Part shown: piece after piece, positions 23,401-36,300 of the stretch | Position numbering within the stretch: position 1 is the first letter of the stretch | Layout of the letters: each line of letters opens with the position of its first letter | Assembly: GCF_019112545.1 (NCBI RefSeq) | Contig: NW_025064890.1 | Location: 1,183,993-1,247,992, forward strand | From: Guyanagaster necrorhizus | Taxonomy: Eukaryota > Basidiomycota > Agaricomycetes > Agaricales > Physalacriaceae | Direction of reading: 5' to 3' | Length of the DNA stretch: 64,000 bases | Notes under the pieces: model-generated | What the model was told of the DNA's origin: nothing | Database searches by the model: none | What the model saw: only the letters and a program-made list of their open reading frames with translations | Made by a program: the position numbers and the translations under genes

Positions 23401-23865
23401 AGAGGTCGAAAGCGAGGAACATGAAAGGGAGGCGAAAGGAGGAAATTTTGTTTCCGCCAAGGATCGAACCTGTCGGTAATCTCCGGCACGCTCCCTAAGT
23501 AACTTTGCCTTCCATTGAACGTAGTAGTAATTACACGTGTTGGTCGTATGGCATTCGGGCGGGGGACAGTGAACATCGGAAGTGGAGGAACTTTTGTATC
23601 TATATCTATCTACGCGCGCCGTCATGCATAGTCGCAATGACGCGCCGACGTGAATTATCCTGGAGCAGAGTAATGTGAGAACACCATGGCTGCAGTGAGT
23701 GTGTAGGTCTAATAGTTCACTATTATATTAACATCAGTAAAATACAACTAGTCCGACGCAAAAACTCCATTTCGGAAGCTTCAAGTTGCAAGACCAAGTG
23801 CTCTCCGCATTCATCGTCTTCTACTAACTAACTTCCGCTTTCCTTTCTGGACGGAAAAACCGTCT
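23401..23865. other. Intergenic between two minus-strand genes
   Basis: This stretch holds the promoter of the 22.2 kb gene and the 3' flank of GT90. A tRNA-like B-box (GGTTCGATCC, minus strand, near 23463) is present, but no cloverleaf could be built; see rejected items. Confidence 0.45.
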
Positions 23866-26070
23866 CTACTCTGACTTTTCCCAATGGTTATAACTCATTG
23901 CGACGCGATCCGTGCTCATAATTCTGGCATACTCTAGGAACACTCTGTACCAGTCGCGATCAAACATGGAAAGCAAAGAAAAACGAGGCCGGGGACGAAC
24001 CTATAATTATACGCCGTCATATCCTCCTCCCTCCAGAAAGTATGACTCCAATCCCGGCCCGCTGAAGCAATCTTTCTCGCAAGATCTTCATGGTTGTTGT
24101 CCCCTTTCAGATCGCCATGAAAGAACACGATGGTGTCCCACAGATCCGAGTAGTCTACTTGTATGGGGATGTAGTGCACCCAGGGCATAACCCTATCTGT
24201 GAACCTGGACAGAGTTCAGCTATGTGGGCAGTTCCTGGTCGGTGTCGGAAGTCACGAACCATTCGGGATAGATAGTCGACTTGAAGATGAGTGCGTGAGA
24301 GGACATGAGCCACTTTAAACGCCCGGACCATGCGTTGCCGTCAACCTACATAAACAAAGAGAGAGATTGAGAAACGAAAAGAAAGAAACCGAAGCACGAC
24401 CACCCACTGACATCAAATATATACTTGTACCTTGCCTGCTCCGTCTGCGACCGCCCTTTCGTAAAGTCATACAACTTAGCCAGGACCTCGCAAACATCAG
24501 GATCACACTGCACAGGATCGCCCGAGAACGCCATATCAAGCATCGCCGGCGCATACCTCGCCTTCTGGACCACCTCACCCCTCCCCACTCGTTCCCCCCT
24601 CGAACGCGGCGGCGCCAAAATCGTCACATTATCGCCCTTGCCCTTCTCCACCCAATCCATCATCCGCATCCGATGCGAGAGTGGCCACTCCGAGTCCCGA
24701 ACGTGGAGGATCCCCGTCGTACGGCCCCGCCACTGCAGTCGATCATCGGTCTTTTTCTCCCATACGATGTCATCCTTGTCAGAGAGCTCGCCCAGCCAAC
24801 TGACTGTGTGTGCGATGGTGATGTCGTGATGCAGTAAGGTTTGGGAGTAGGCGAAGGACGGGATCATGCGGTGGGAGGGAATGGGTCCCTTTCCCCAGGG
24901 GAGAAACTGTCCGTGCTCGCGAAGGAGGTGCGGGTGTAGGCAGGGGTCCATCGCTTTTCGGTGGTCGAAGATGAACGTTTTGGGAGCATCGGGCGGCGGT
25001 GGTGGCCAGGATGCATTGAAGGTGAAGTCAATGGAATCTTTCCAGGCGGGCGAAGTTGGGTCGCAGCCTGAGATCCATCCGTGATGTTTGACAGGAACAA
25101 CAGGATTGTCGACGTCGATATCTGTGACGGCATTAACATTGGAAAACGATGAGAAAAATCAAAAATGACGTACAAGTCCCTGCGCGAGCGTGTTCGAGGG
25201 CCTTCTCCCGCAGTTCCCAGTCGGTGACGTGTTCTGGGTTGTCATGCGGATGGAAAACGGCACGAAAGGGTGGTAGGGATTCATCGACATCTTTGAGCAG
25301 TTCACTAAGCATGCCGGCACCACTAAAGACGTGATCGTGGGTACTGGGGTCGCGGATGGCGTAGTTGACAATTCCAACAGGATGTCCTTCCTCTTTACCA
25401 AGAGTAAACGAGTCTTCGTGACCCTCCCATTCGCTGACGATCCTATTTAGATCGACTGGGCTGACGCTCCAATAAGGCTCGAGGTCTCGGTATATCTGGT
25501 CATACTCGTCTGGAAGCTGAATATTGTGCTTCTCAACATATTCCCACCTATGCACAGCTTAGATTCGAACAAGTTTTTTTTAAAAAAAAGCGGAAGTACC
25601 CACCATTTATCGAATCCACGAGGGGGAGCTCTTTTATACCGACGCTCATATTCGATCACTGCCTCGTTGAGAGTCTTACTCGCTCGCTGCAGCTTGGCTT
25701 CCCACTTGTTCTCCGAAAATTCAATGAGTTGGTAGATAGGATGCGGTCCCTCTGCATTTACTTGGAGCAGCCCGTTCGAGAGATATTCGTGCATGGGCAG
25801 ATCATCTGCTTCAGCCTCGATATTATTTTTTCCCGCTGCCTTGTGCTGCGAATTCCCTAGACCTCCCAAATTCCCCGACGAATGGTATACAGGTCTGGCA
25901 TGCTCAACCGTAATAGATTCGGTGAACGCTTTGAGAGTCAAATTAGCAGTATATGATCCATAAAGATTTGTCCAGAAGCCTCCGGTAATAACCAAGAGAG
26001 TAAAGACGGTGATAACGGCCGCTGGGCGCCCTTGGCTCGACCTGCGAAGAGTTGAAGTGACTTTTAGCAT
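23866..26070 (-). CDS. GT90 CAP10-like glycosyltransferase
   Basis: Six exons (26070-25604, 25547-25174, 25121-24412, 24345-24260, 24204-24001, 23944-23866) total 1920 nt, 639 residues, all junctions in phase. A type II anchor (AVITVFTLLVITGGFW, about residues 18-33) is followed by a stem and the block 'AVIEYERRYKRAPPRGFDKW'. The CAP10/LPS-modifying catalytic domain comes next: 'KYIFDVDGNAWSGR', 'LMSSHALIFKSTIYPEWF', 'PWVHYIPIQVDYSDL' and 'ARKIASAGRDWSHTFWREED', ending 'FLEYARIM'. This family includes the Cryptococcus capsule factor Cap10 and the beta-1,2-xylosyltransferase Cxt1. Likely role: Golgi addition of xylose or a similar sugar to glycans. The exact donor and acceptor cannot be read from sequence. 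Introns are about 45-66 nt. The upstream flank enters the AT-rich island. Confidence 0.92.
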
Positions 26071-26529
26071 GCTGCGGACAGCTGGTGAGGGAAAGGAACC
26101 TCACTCTGGAGCCGGACTTTTAGGTTTGAAAAAATTGGACTCTTTTCCAAAAGATCACTTGGAAAGTCTTTTAGAACGTGTTGGAAACAACGACGCGTCC
26201 GTCAACAGATCGAAAAATATGCTCTTTTTGGCGTAAAATCAGTACAAAAAAAAAAAACAAAGGATTTTTCATTTAATTATTATTGTAATTTCTAGTGTGA
26301 AAAGTCATGTCATTTTTAAAAAGCAGCCGACACCAGCAGTGCCTTGCCATTGGACGTGAAACCATTCGGGCTCGATATTCATGTTCTGATTGATATTCAT
26401 GCTCGTAGGTCGAACGGCCGCCGCGGCTACTGCGTCTGAACTGAGTTTGAATTGAGCCGGCATTTCCCATTTGGAGGCACGATGGCCCACAGTGGGCACC
26501 TTCCTACTCTTTCTCGCAGTGGGAAGAAG
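26071..26529. other. GT90 upstream region bordering the AT-rich island
   Basis: Base composition is still normal up to about 26.5 kb, with CpG present. It includes a 13-nt A run at about 26246-26258 and an AT-rich tract to 26290. No gene was found. Confidence 0.45.
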
Positions 26530-26832
26530 ACGTTGTAAACTGTATTATAACCTGCATTTGTGGCCTAGTAGCAAGTCTCATCACGACATCTTGATTCTTG
26601 AATATCATTCAATACTTGAATCACACAACAAGAAGACCTGAGAAGACAGATTCAATCAGGGAATCCAGTGATCTGGTAATCTTAACCAGGAGTCAGAAAA
26701 CAATACAAAACAAATGTGGCTTAGAATATACCTGTCACCAGTCAAAATTTGGCCAATGAAGAAGATCAGTTTATTAAGGAAATCTTGCTGTCAAATCTGA
26801 GTGTTAGCATCACAGACTTTGACTGATATTTG

Positions 26833-27197
26833 GTGAGCATCAGAGGTTTAGCAGTTGAAATATGACAGAAAGTTGCCATAGAATGAATGATATGAGTCTG
26901 CAGCCTTGACTCCCAGCAGTGCTTGCTTTCTAGCTGGAACTTTGATGTGAAGCAAAGATAATGGAAATATCACACATTTCTGTTGTATATTAGTGTATTG
27001 CACATCACCACTCACCTTTTAGAGCCTTCAAGGCATGCATCAATTCAAGACCTGAAAATGAAAAAGACACCTGAAACATTTCTTCACAAGATTGCCTTGA
27101 AATCCTGCTCTCAGCTGCAAATGCTCATTATTATTGAATGATACTTACTATATCATGGTTTCTGATTTATCTATATCAAAGAGCATTCCAATAATAT
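26833..27197. repeat. Hypermutated duplicate of 21741-22241
   Basis: The copy is aligned with the 22 kb locus at both ends: GTGAGCATCA against GCGAACATCA at the left, and AATCCTGCTCTCAGCTG (27111) against AATCCCACTCTCGGCTG (22141) at the right. CpG-rich GTCGACGTCGAAG near the gene end has become ATCTATATCAAAG. About 130 bp in the middle are lost. It ends just before the 5' LTR of element A. Confidence 0.78.
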
Positions 27198-27233
27198 ACA
27201 ACAACAAAATGTTTACATGATACTGTGCATATA

Positions 27234-27693
27234 TGTTACAATTTTTCCTATTCCTTTTCTTTTGACCCCTATTTATGCTTAGTCAAAGTGTCAAGAATAA
27301 GCACTTAGAACCATGGGAAGGCTTAGTCATCACAAAACTGGCTTCATCATAGTTCTTTGATATGACTGACATCTAACAACAAATGCACAATCAGCCTTTT
27401 ATATATGGTAATGATGCTCAAGGACAACAAGTAACAAGGACAGAGAAATATACAATAAGTACGAAATATTAATAGCACACCATGTATAGTATTTAAGGAA
27501 GCCTGCTCTCACTGGTAATCTCCAGCTTTGAGCTAAAGTTTATTCTATACCATTCTCTTTTGAGCCTCTCAAAGCATTGGCCTTATGATATATTCGAGCA
27601 GACTATGCATCAGTGAACTCAAGTGATCTCTTAAAGTGCAAAGAGACATCAGTTTATCATGTGTATCTGTTCACATGACACTTGGGTCTAACA
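27234..27693 (+). repeat. 5' LTR of element A
   Basis: 460 bp, TGTTACAATTTTTCC to GGGTCTAACA. The TATA-like TATTTAAG at 27490-27497 lies 34 bp before AGCTTTGAGCTAA (27524-27536), the predicted RNA 5' end that mirrors the primer-binding site. Confidence 0.93.
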
Positions 27694-27694
27694 A

Positions 27695-27707
27695 TTAGCT
27701 TGAAGCT
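27695..27707 (+). promoter_or_regulatory. Primer-binding site of element A (self-priming type)
   Basis: TTAGCTTGAAGCT begins one base after the 5' LTR. Its complement is AGCTTCAAGCTAA, which matches the predicted RNA start (AGCTTYRAGCTAA in family LTRs) apart from CpG-decay sites. It is exactly complementary to the start sequence in the solo LTR at 46415-46874. Confidence 0.75.
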
Positions 27708-27750
27708 TCCTTTTCTCTTTCCTCATGCCTGTTAGTGCAGAGGAAACTGA

Positions 27751-30700
27751 ATGCTCTCTATCAATCCATCAGACCTGAACTTTGACCATGAGTTCTTCGA
27801 ACTCCTTGCTTCAATAATCAGAACATTGTTGGAATTATTGGTGATCATCCAGCTGTGCTGGGGACACTATTCAATCACTGTGTGGGCCATCAGACATTAC
27901 AATGAGTTCCAATATATCTGTGACATTCTATGAAATATAACCTCAGATCTTCTCTTATATGATATCTCTGACTTTCAACAAATATCTCACCAGTCCCTGA
28001 CAAGCCCCCTACCAGAGGCTGGGCCTAGCAGCACATATCAAGGGGATGTTCAAGAAGAAGAAAGACCTCAATACTCTCTTCAAAGAACTGGCCAAAACCA
28101 TGACTCTCACATTGCTGGATTCCACAACCCATGAGTACTTAGACCCTCACTGGATCATGAGGATGAGGACATCCCCAAGAACTTCTTTCAGCAGTCACCC
28201 TCTCCTGACCTTCTCTCTGCCTCTCCAACCAGAGGGATTGGTGATTACACCAGAGATTCTATCAGTCTCACTCAGATAGCTGAGTGATCCCGATATGCAA
28301 CACCTCAAAGCCAGCCTGCAAGCCCCACCACCTCCTCTCCATGCTCAGTCAGGACTAGCAGTGGGCTGAGGAGGGCATCCTCAGACTGACTTGAGGACAA
28401 GCAAAGAAATCAGGAAGTCCAAGAAGAAGTCATCTACAGGTACTTCTCTATATGGGACATCAACATCCCTTTCAACTACAATGAAGCTCTTCAACAGGAA
28501 GAGTAGAGGCAGCAAATAGCATCATGACTAGTTCACAGCAAGCTTGAAGAGTGCATCCTTGAGAATAGAAGGCAGAGGAGGCAGGCCACCAAGTATGACA
28601 GTGAGCATAAGGAAGAGTAGTGAGCCATGAAAAGGGCCTGACTGAAAAGAGCAAATATTGCCAACTGGTATGGACTTAGACCTGAGGTCATATCTATACT
28701 CATGTCAGTCCAAGCTAACCCCTCAACCCCCATCTTCCAAGAATCTAGCACTGACTCTGACTCTTGGAGCAAGAACCATTGGCAGGAAGAAACCTTCACT
28801 GCCAAGAGATGACTCTCTGAGTCTTCTCTGAGCCCTTCCACTCTCAAATATCCTCCTTCCAGATGAATCCCCAGTGCAGACACCATCTTTGAGAATGATA
28901 AGTCCATCCTCAGACACTATAGACTTCAGGTCTCTGACACTGCTCACATCTCCATCCAAGCTCTCCAAAGGTTCCTCAGAAGTCAAGTGGTCAGACAGCT
29001 CCTTGATGATAGATATCAAAGGAACATCCAGCTTTATTGTGAGTGAGTAGAAGTAGTGAGAGCAACAGGAGACAACTGATACAATGACCATATCAGGTCT
29101 CAGTCTCCCTCCATCTACTGCCCTCAGACCACAAGTCCCATCGCTGGCTTCAGCTTCCAGCCAGGGCAGCAGAATGACAGTCTGACTGCTAAGAGACACA
29201 GAGAGTTCCTACAATCAGCCCACTGCTTCCCTCCTCAGAGAGGACGATAGAGACAAGGATGACAAGGAAACTGAAAGTAGTGATCCACTATGATCAGAAG
29301 AGGAGCTATCATACCTCTTAACAGAAGACACAGATGAAAAAGAATTGGCCAGGGAGATTGAAGAAGCAAGAAGGCAAGAGTATCAGGAGCTATATCTGAA
29401 CAGTGTAAAATTCTTATGGCATGATGCTACCTGAGTAGTATTGCCACTTGGACAATTATATCTTCAATCTGCTGCTAACAAAAGAACAGAAATCCTAAGG
29501 CATGCAGCAATCAACTATGCTGCTGTCTAATATAACAAATGGCATCTGGAAGACCAGATCTAATGACCACCAGCATATCCAATGCTGGCCTAAGCACAAC
29601 CCATGCTACAGACACCACTAACCATTCTAAGAAGGGCCATCTACACAGCTCCCTCAATCCAGAGCACTTTTTCATACTCCACCCCCTCCTTATGATCTAT
29701 GGCAACTTGGCTAACTTGAACTTGACCAACAGCCTAAGAAACATCTACAACATACCAAAACCTATGGACTGACAGAGAAAGTAGAGTTCTGGGAGTACAG
29801 CCTCCTCCAGATAAAGCAACTGGGAGTAACACTGGGAAGGAGCCAGCCTGAGATGACTCTAAAGCCATATGACTCAGATTCACCATCTGAGATGAGGTAA
29901 TCATCAGAAAAGAAGAATCATAGGGGAGTTTGTTAGCTGATAATAATTTCCTCCACTCTTTCTCAGGTCCACTGCTAGATTGGTGATGCCCACTATTTTC
30001 TGAATGGCTGAACCCAATGGGTGCACTACCAACCAACACAGCCATCCTTCAATGCTGCCCAGATTTACTTCAGAAGCCCCATTCCTTCAAGAGAGCCTCC
30101 AATGACATTGACTAATTCCTGTTAGGCCTAAATTTCATATGACTATTTAACACATGATAAACAGTTCAGAATCTCGCACTTCAGGTTAGACTGACTGAGT
30201 TCACTGATATGTCAATAGCGTTGTGTAGTCAAGGCTTTGAGAGTAGCTCGAGATAAGATGGTGAAGAGTAAACTTTAGCTTAATGCTGGAGTTGTACAGT
30301 GAAGCTAAGCTACTTAAATATGATTTTACTACTCAGTTATAAATAGAAGTATCATAAAAGACTTTGTCTGTCATCGAGCTGTTACCCCTGCTGTTGCCAG
30401 CCTTTCTACAATAGCTGTTGTCTTGCTGTTGTGCTGTTGCTGTTGCACTGCCATATAGAGATAAAAGAGGTATTGTCCTCTCTTCACAGCATATAGCAGT
30501 GCATCAGGACAATGACTGACTGGATTGCTGACTAAGCATTCCTACAGTCACATCCTGACTAAGCAAAGATAGAGGTTACTCCTAAAGAAAAGAAAAAAGA
30601 AAAGAAAGAATAGAAAAATCATAACAATTCCTTGTAGACTGCAAATAATATTTCAAGGTATACACCTCATACTTGAAAATGGATATGAACAAGGTGGTCT

Positions 30701-31380
30701 TCGCTGCCTCCTATCTAGAGGAGAAAGCCAAGATCTGGTGGATCTTGATCTCTCTAAATTTTCAGAATACTATCTGGAAGCACTACTGATACCTCTCTTG
30801 GCCAATCTTCAAACAGATATTAAACAACAAATTCATTGACCTGGCAGTACAAGAAGTGCACAAGCAAAAAATAAAGGAGTATAAGATGGCTGATAAAGCC
30901 ATGACAGATTACTTTGATGAACTGGAGTGGCTAGCTAAACTTGCTGAATTCTGGGATGATATGGCCAATGACAGACAAATAGTCAAGGCCTTCAAGCAAG
31001 AGGTTCCCTTCTCTTATATCACCATGATCTCAGCTATTGGCATCAAATCTCTGATGCTGGTCAGATACAATAAATGGAAGGAATGGATCATTGAGATGTA
31101 TAAGGAGTGGTAAAGGCAGAAAGCAGAGTCCTCAATGTTACAAGACTATCTGAAGAAATTCACTCTGCTAACCCTAAACAAGAACTTGAGGACAACTGCT
31201 GGAAAACCACAGGGAACCTCTATGGCCTCACCATCCTATAGTTTGCAGAAGATAGGAACAGGAACAATCTACATTGGAGCAGGGAAGCCGATAGACATAG
31301 ACTGCATGAAGAAAGAAGAGAAGTGTTTCAACTGCAGGCAAAAGAGTCACATGGCTAAAGACTGCCTAAAGAAAAAATGA
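27751..31380 (+). pseudogene. Element A gag region, broken
   Basis: It begins near 27751 with a hydrophobic opening frame ('HEFFELLASIIRTLLELLVI' region) that is shared with element B. About 2.3 kb of poorly conserved, charged sequence follows. The capsid-like segment starts near 30085 ('GASNDID'), is split by the solo LTR at 30120-30626, then resumes with 'YTSYLKMDMNKVVFAASYLE' and 'IWWILI'. A frame at 30856-31113 covers 'MADKAMTDYFDELEWLAKLA'. The zinc knuckle 'CFNCRQKSHMAKDC' (CX2CX4HX4C) near 31324-31365 is intact. Stops are mostly TGA or TAG at transition sites. Collinearity with element B on the opposite strand confirms the assignment. Confidence 0.85.
30120..30626 (-). repeat. Solo LTR inserted in element A gag
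   Basis: This 507-bp LTR of the same family lies in reverse orientation (+ strand TGTTAGGCC to ATAACA). It is flanked by the target duplication ATTCC at 30115-30119 and 30627-30631. Removing it and one ATTCC restores the gag reading seen in element B. It is a recombination remnant of a formerly full insertion. Confidence 0.93.
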
Positions 31381-31959
31381 ACCTGAGAAGATATTCAGGC
31401 ACAGATTGCTAAGCTACAGAAGGAAGATGAAGAACTTGGCAAGGAAACAAAGGAGGAGGAGGTAAAAGATGGGGCCAATCAGTGAGCGATTCTGCTGCAC
31501 CAGCCAAAGACATTTACAGTGTGTGATCAACAGCTGCTAGTCAGACTGATAAAGTTTCTGTAGTTATTCCTATATCTACTGTACCAACATATTCAAATAT
31601 ACCCCAGAACTTTAACTCACACATTGAAGAATCACAAAAGAAACCTCAAATATCTTCAGGCTGAACAGGAGCAGAGAGCCCCAACACCTGGCTAAAACCA
31701 TTTGATACTGAGTGGACCTGGCATGCCATCTGAGATGTCAGAGATGAAGCAGCAGCTAAAGCCATGCTTAAAAACTGGGTCTATTGGACTCAGGCTGAGG
31801 AAGTCATTGATGACATGATAGAAGGAATAAAAAGGGCTGAAAGATGCTGAGCCCTGGAATGGCTCGATGAACTTCAAGGACCACAAAAGTTCATTTGGAG
31901 GTCCAAAACAGTTGGATGAGACTTACTCACTAAAGCTCAAATTGAAACTCTTATGACTT

Positions 31960-32103
31960 GTTCTGTCCATGTGGTAACAGCCTTAATTAACAGTGGGTGA
32001 ACTGAAAGTTTCATCAACCACACTTTTATCGACAAGCACAAACTTCCAACTCAAGCCACTGCAGCCCTGATCCCAATATATAATAACACTGACAGAACAA
32101 AAA
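31960..32103 (+). pseudogene. Element A protease, 5' half
   Basis: The aspartic protease strand reads 'TALINSG-TESFINHTFID' with Asp changed to Asn in the catalytic D-S/T-G and a stop at the following Trp/Ala position. The frame is cut by element B after 'YNNTDRTK' and resumes at 40655 with 'NQAGSITEFVELRL'. Element B retains 'LIDSGYTESS' at the same place, which supports the D-to-N mutation by transition. Confidence 0.8.
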
Positions 32104-32620
32104 TGTTAAGCCCAAATTCCATGTGACTATCAACATGTGATAAACAGTTCAGAACCTTGCACTTCGGGTTAGACTGACTGAGTTTACTGGTGTGTTAACA
32201 GCATTGTGTAGTCAAGGCTTTTGAGAGTAGCTCAAGATAAGATGGTGAAGAGTAAACTTTAGCTCAAAGCTGGAGTATTACAGCAAGAGCTACACTACTT
32301 AAATACCATTCTGTTATCTGGCTATTAATAACTGTTCACAAAAGATATTGTCTATCATAGAGCTGTTACTCCTGCTGTTGCCAGGCTCTCCACAAGTGCT
32401 GTTGTCTGGCTGTTATGCTGTTACTGCTATGCTGCAATTGATGAACAAAAGGAGTATTGTTTCTCCCTTCACAGCATATAGCAGTGCGATAAGACCAAGA
32501 TCAACTGGATTGCTGACTAAGCTTTTCCATGATCCTAAGCACTAGCTCAAGCACCCTGAATAAGCAAGAATAAGGGTCACTTCTGGGAAAAAGGAAAAGA
32601 AAATAGGAAAAATCATAACA
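32104..32620 (-). repeat. 3' LTR of element B
   Basis: 517 bp, + strand TGTTAAGCCC to CATAACA. It contains the start mirror TTAGCTCAAAGCT at 32259-32271, identical to the element's own primer-binding site. It shares length and ends with 40133-40649. Confidence 0.93.
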
Positions 32621-32659
32621 TTACCCTCTCCTTAAGACCATTGGAATGATGGTTAAGTT

Positions 32660-35600
32660 AGGATAAGTTGTCTGCTCTATGTTTGATTGATCACTGCACC
32701 ATTTGTGGCAGATTGATTGATGTATATCTGGCTAGATGTACATCACATTGTGTATCGTCTGTCTCTTCATTCTCTCTGATTGCTGACTTTGACTATTTGT
32801 GGTTTGCAGATGGCCAATCTGCTGGACCTGACCGTGTTGCAGATGGATGTATTTGCTCAGGGATAATGTTCATTATGACTCCTTCTGTCTGCACCTTGTT
32901 AATTCTGTGTTCGTAGTCTCGGATTGCCCCTTCCATATTCATATATTTTTCATTGACCTATTAGTTTGATTCTGGTCTATATCCTTTCCAGCTGATTAGA
33001 TAGTCAATGGTTGTTTTCATGCCTCCACCTCATGCTTTAATCTTTCATGTCTTGTGGTTTAGCACTTCATCGATTTCATAGTGTTCTTCATCGTCAATGA
33101 GTTCTGCTGGAGGTGGCAGTGGTTGTTCTTGATTTGAAAAGGCAGAAGCCATATATGATGTTAACAATGTTTCATTAAAAACATTATGAACTTTCTATAT
33201 TGCTGGCAGTTGCAACTTATATGTGGAGCTGCTGATTTTGGCAAGGACTTTGAATGGTCCTGTCTATTTGTCTGCCAATTTCTGCTTCAGTCTTGGTAAA
33301 TAGAGATTTGTTGTATCCAGCCAAACTTTGTCATTGGTTGAATATTTGTATGCTGGGCATCTGTGTTTGTCATATTGCTTCTTCATAGTTGTGGCTGCTT
33401 TTTTGAGGGCCCTCTTTGTTTCTTTGTGGATTTCTGCTATTGTTGTTGCGAAGTCTGTTGATGCTGGTGTTGTTGCATGAATCCATCCCATTTGTGCAAC
33501 TGATGGGTTCCTTCCATAGTTCACAAAGAATGGTGTCTTTTCCATTGCTGAGTGAATTCTGTTGTTGTGTTGAAATGTGGCTAGTGCTAGCCATTCTGTC
33601 CAGTTGTTCTGTTGATAACTGATGAAAAGCCTGAGATACTTTTCAATTTCTTGGTTGGCCCATTCTGTTTGGCCATCTGTCTATGGATGATATGCCATTG
33701 AGGCATTTCATTTGATGTTGAGCAACCAATATAAGTCATCTAAAAATTTGGAGACAAATTGTGGTCTTCTGTCTGAAATTACTACTTGAGGTATACCATA
33801 TTTTGCATACACCTCATCCTGTAGTATTTTTACCCATCTCTCAGATGTTAGTTCTGTTGAGCAGACAATCAGAATGATCGCTTTCAAGAAGCGATCAACT
33901 ATGACAATGATTGCATTATAGCCATCACTTTCAGGAAGTTCTGTTATTATATCCACTGAAATGTGGGTCCATGGTGATGAAGGGACCTCATTCAGATGGA
34001 GTGGAGCTGCCCTGGATTGTGTTGAAGTCTTGCCTCATTGGCAAACCTCACAAGCTTTGATATACCAGATGATATCATGGTCTATTTTTGGCTACCAATA
34101 CTCTCTTAAGATTAATTCCTTTGTCTTAGTGATCCTTGAGTGTCCAGTGGTCACATGATCATGATAAGTGGCAATGATGTCACCTCAAAGTCTCTGATCT
34201 CTTGGGATGTAGATCCATCCATTGTAATAGATCAATCCCCCTTCTTTCTTCAACCCCTGCTTATGATTGAGTGATGGAGTAATCTTTTGATCCCACTTGT
34301 GGGGATCTTGAGTGGTGCTCTTGATGCATTCATGCATTTCCTCTTCCATCAGCATGATCATTGCCCAGAAGTGTTCAGGTTGTAATAATATGACCTTCTT
34401 GTTGTCATCTTCTCTTTGGTTATGATCTGCCCTGCAGCTGAGGAGATCAGCCTTCTTGTTTGCTACTCCAGCTTTATGGTGAAGCATATACTCATATTTA
34501 GATAACTCTGTGACCCATCTGGCTTGTCTCTGATTAAGCTTTTGAGGTTGTCAGAAGTATTGGAGATTCTAGTGATCAGTCCAGATTTCAAAGATCTGTT
34601 TGGTTCCAATGAAATAATGCCACCATTTGGCAAGAGCAAGCATTATGGCGAGGAGTTCTTTGTCATAGATCTTATAGTTGCATTCTGTGATAGTGAGTGC
34701 CTTTGACATAAAAGCAACTGGTCGCTATCTGCCATCTTGTTCTTATGAGAGTATAGCTTCAATAGCACCTTCACTAGAGTCAGCCTCCACTCTGAATCTT
34801 TCATCCTGGCTTGGTATAGCTAGGATGACATCCTTGGCTAATCAGCATTTAAGGTCATTAAATGCTGCCTATTGGGAAATTCCTGGTTAATTGCATCATA
34901 GGTTGGACTATTTTACTGTAATCTCAGATGAACTGTCAGTAGAAGTTGGTGAATCTAAGAAAAGACTGTGGTTCCTTCTTCTTGGTCAGTTCTGGCCATT
35001 CAGTTACTCCTGCCACTTTGACAGGGTCCATCCTGATGCTTTCTTCACTGATAGTGACTCCGAGGTATTCAGTTTCTAATACCTTGAATTCACACTTTTC
35101 AGTCTTGAGGAAGAGTCAGTGCTTCCTCATCAGGGATAGCACTTGTCATACTAGTCATCGATATTCCTCTTTGATTTTGGACATGATGAGTATGTCATCC
35201 AAGTAGATTGTTATCTTTCCTGTAGCAATGAGATCTTTGAAGATGTCATTTATCATCCACTGGAAGGTGGCCAGTGAGTTGGTGAGTCCAAAGAACATAA
35301 CCATTGGTTTGAACAAACTACAGTTAGTATGAAAATCAGCCTTTTACTCATCACCTTCTTTGATATGCATATTGTTGTACCCTCACTGGATATCTAGTTT
35401 GGTGTAGTATTTGGCATCTCAAAGTTTGTCCATTAACTCCAAAATTAAAGGCAGTGGATAATGATTTTTAATTGTCATCTCATTGAGCTTCTGATAATTC
35501 TGTACTGGCCAGAGTTTCTCATTCTTCTTTTTAACAAAGAAGAAGGGTGACACTATTGGGGACTTTGATAGTCAGATTCTCCCATTAGACAAGTTCTCTT

Positions 35601-36300
35601 TGAGGAACTTGTCCAACTCCTGTTGTTCATTATTGCCCAAAGAGTAACACTTGCAGTCTAGGTTAGTGTTTGAGTTGGAGATTAATTCGGTGGTATGGTC
35701 CCAGAGCTTTGCATCAGGTAGTTCATTGAAATTTTCTTTTTCGAACAAATCCTGGTAGTTGTATGCCCATTCAGATACCATTTTCTTAAATGTTCTTTTC
35801 TCCTTTCCAGTATTGACCTTTGTGGCTAGGTCATTAGCATGGTGTATTGCTCAAATGCTAATGGCTCTTTGTAGGTTGATGGCAAGGATTGTTTTGCCAT
35901 CTTCTATCTCTTCATCCCATCAGTCTTCAGGGTCTTCATCCAGTAATTTGAATGGAATTTTCCAGCAACAGCATCAAGCAAAAATGATACATCTAGTTTT
36001 CTAATTGATTAGTGGATTATGTCTGATTAACCAATCATGACCAAAGAATATTTTCTTAATTCTTAGATTGGTTACTGCCAGGTTAATCCATTCAGAATGA
36101 TCACTGATAGTGAGTCTAAGCTCTATATATTTGGTGATTGATCCAGCCTGATTCTTTGTCCTGTCCATGTTGTAGACTAGAATAAGTGCTACTGTTGCCT
36201 GAGTGAGTAGTTGGTGCTTGTTGATGAAAGCTTGATTGATGGAACTCTCTGTGTAGCCACTGTCGATCAAGGCAGTGACTGCATAAGTAGATCAAGATAT
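32660..36300 (-). pseudogene. Element B pol: protease, RT, RNase H, integrase, chromodomain
   Basis: Reading leftwards: protease 'LIDSGYTESS' near 36260, then 'DHSEWINLAVTNLR' and 'FFGHDWLIRHNPL'. The RT has the catalytic 'IYLDDILI' near 35190. RNase H ends near 34480 with 'MLHHKAGVANKKADLLS'. The integrase core runs 'MDIITELPESDGYNAIIVIV' (first Asp) and 'VISDRRPQFVSKF' (second Asp), followed by 'EKTPFFVNYGRNPS' near 33540. A C-terminal chromodomain near 32960-33090 contains 'YLISWKGYRPESN'. Stops and frameshift-free breaks at many points fit RIP-like mutation, not indel decay. Confidence 0.85.

Noticed and set aside
23455..23530. tRNA-like B-box GGTTCGATCC on the minus strand with an adjacent TTGGCGGA
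   Set aside because: No 7-bp acceptor partner, D-arm or anticodon arm could be formed upstream, and the T-stem pairs poorly. It is probably a chance match or a very decayed tRNA remnant.
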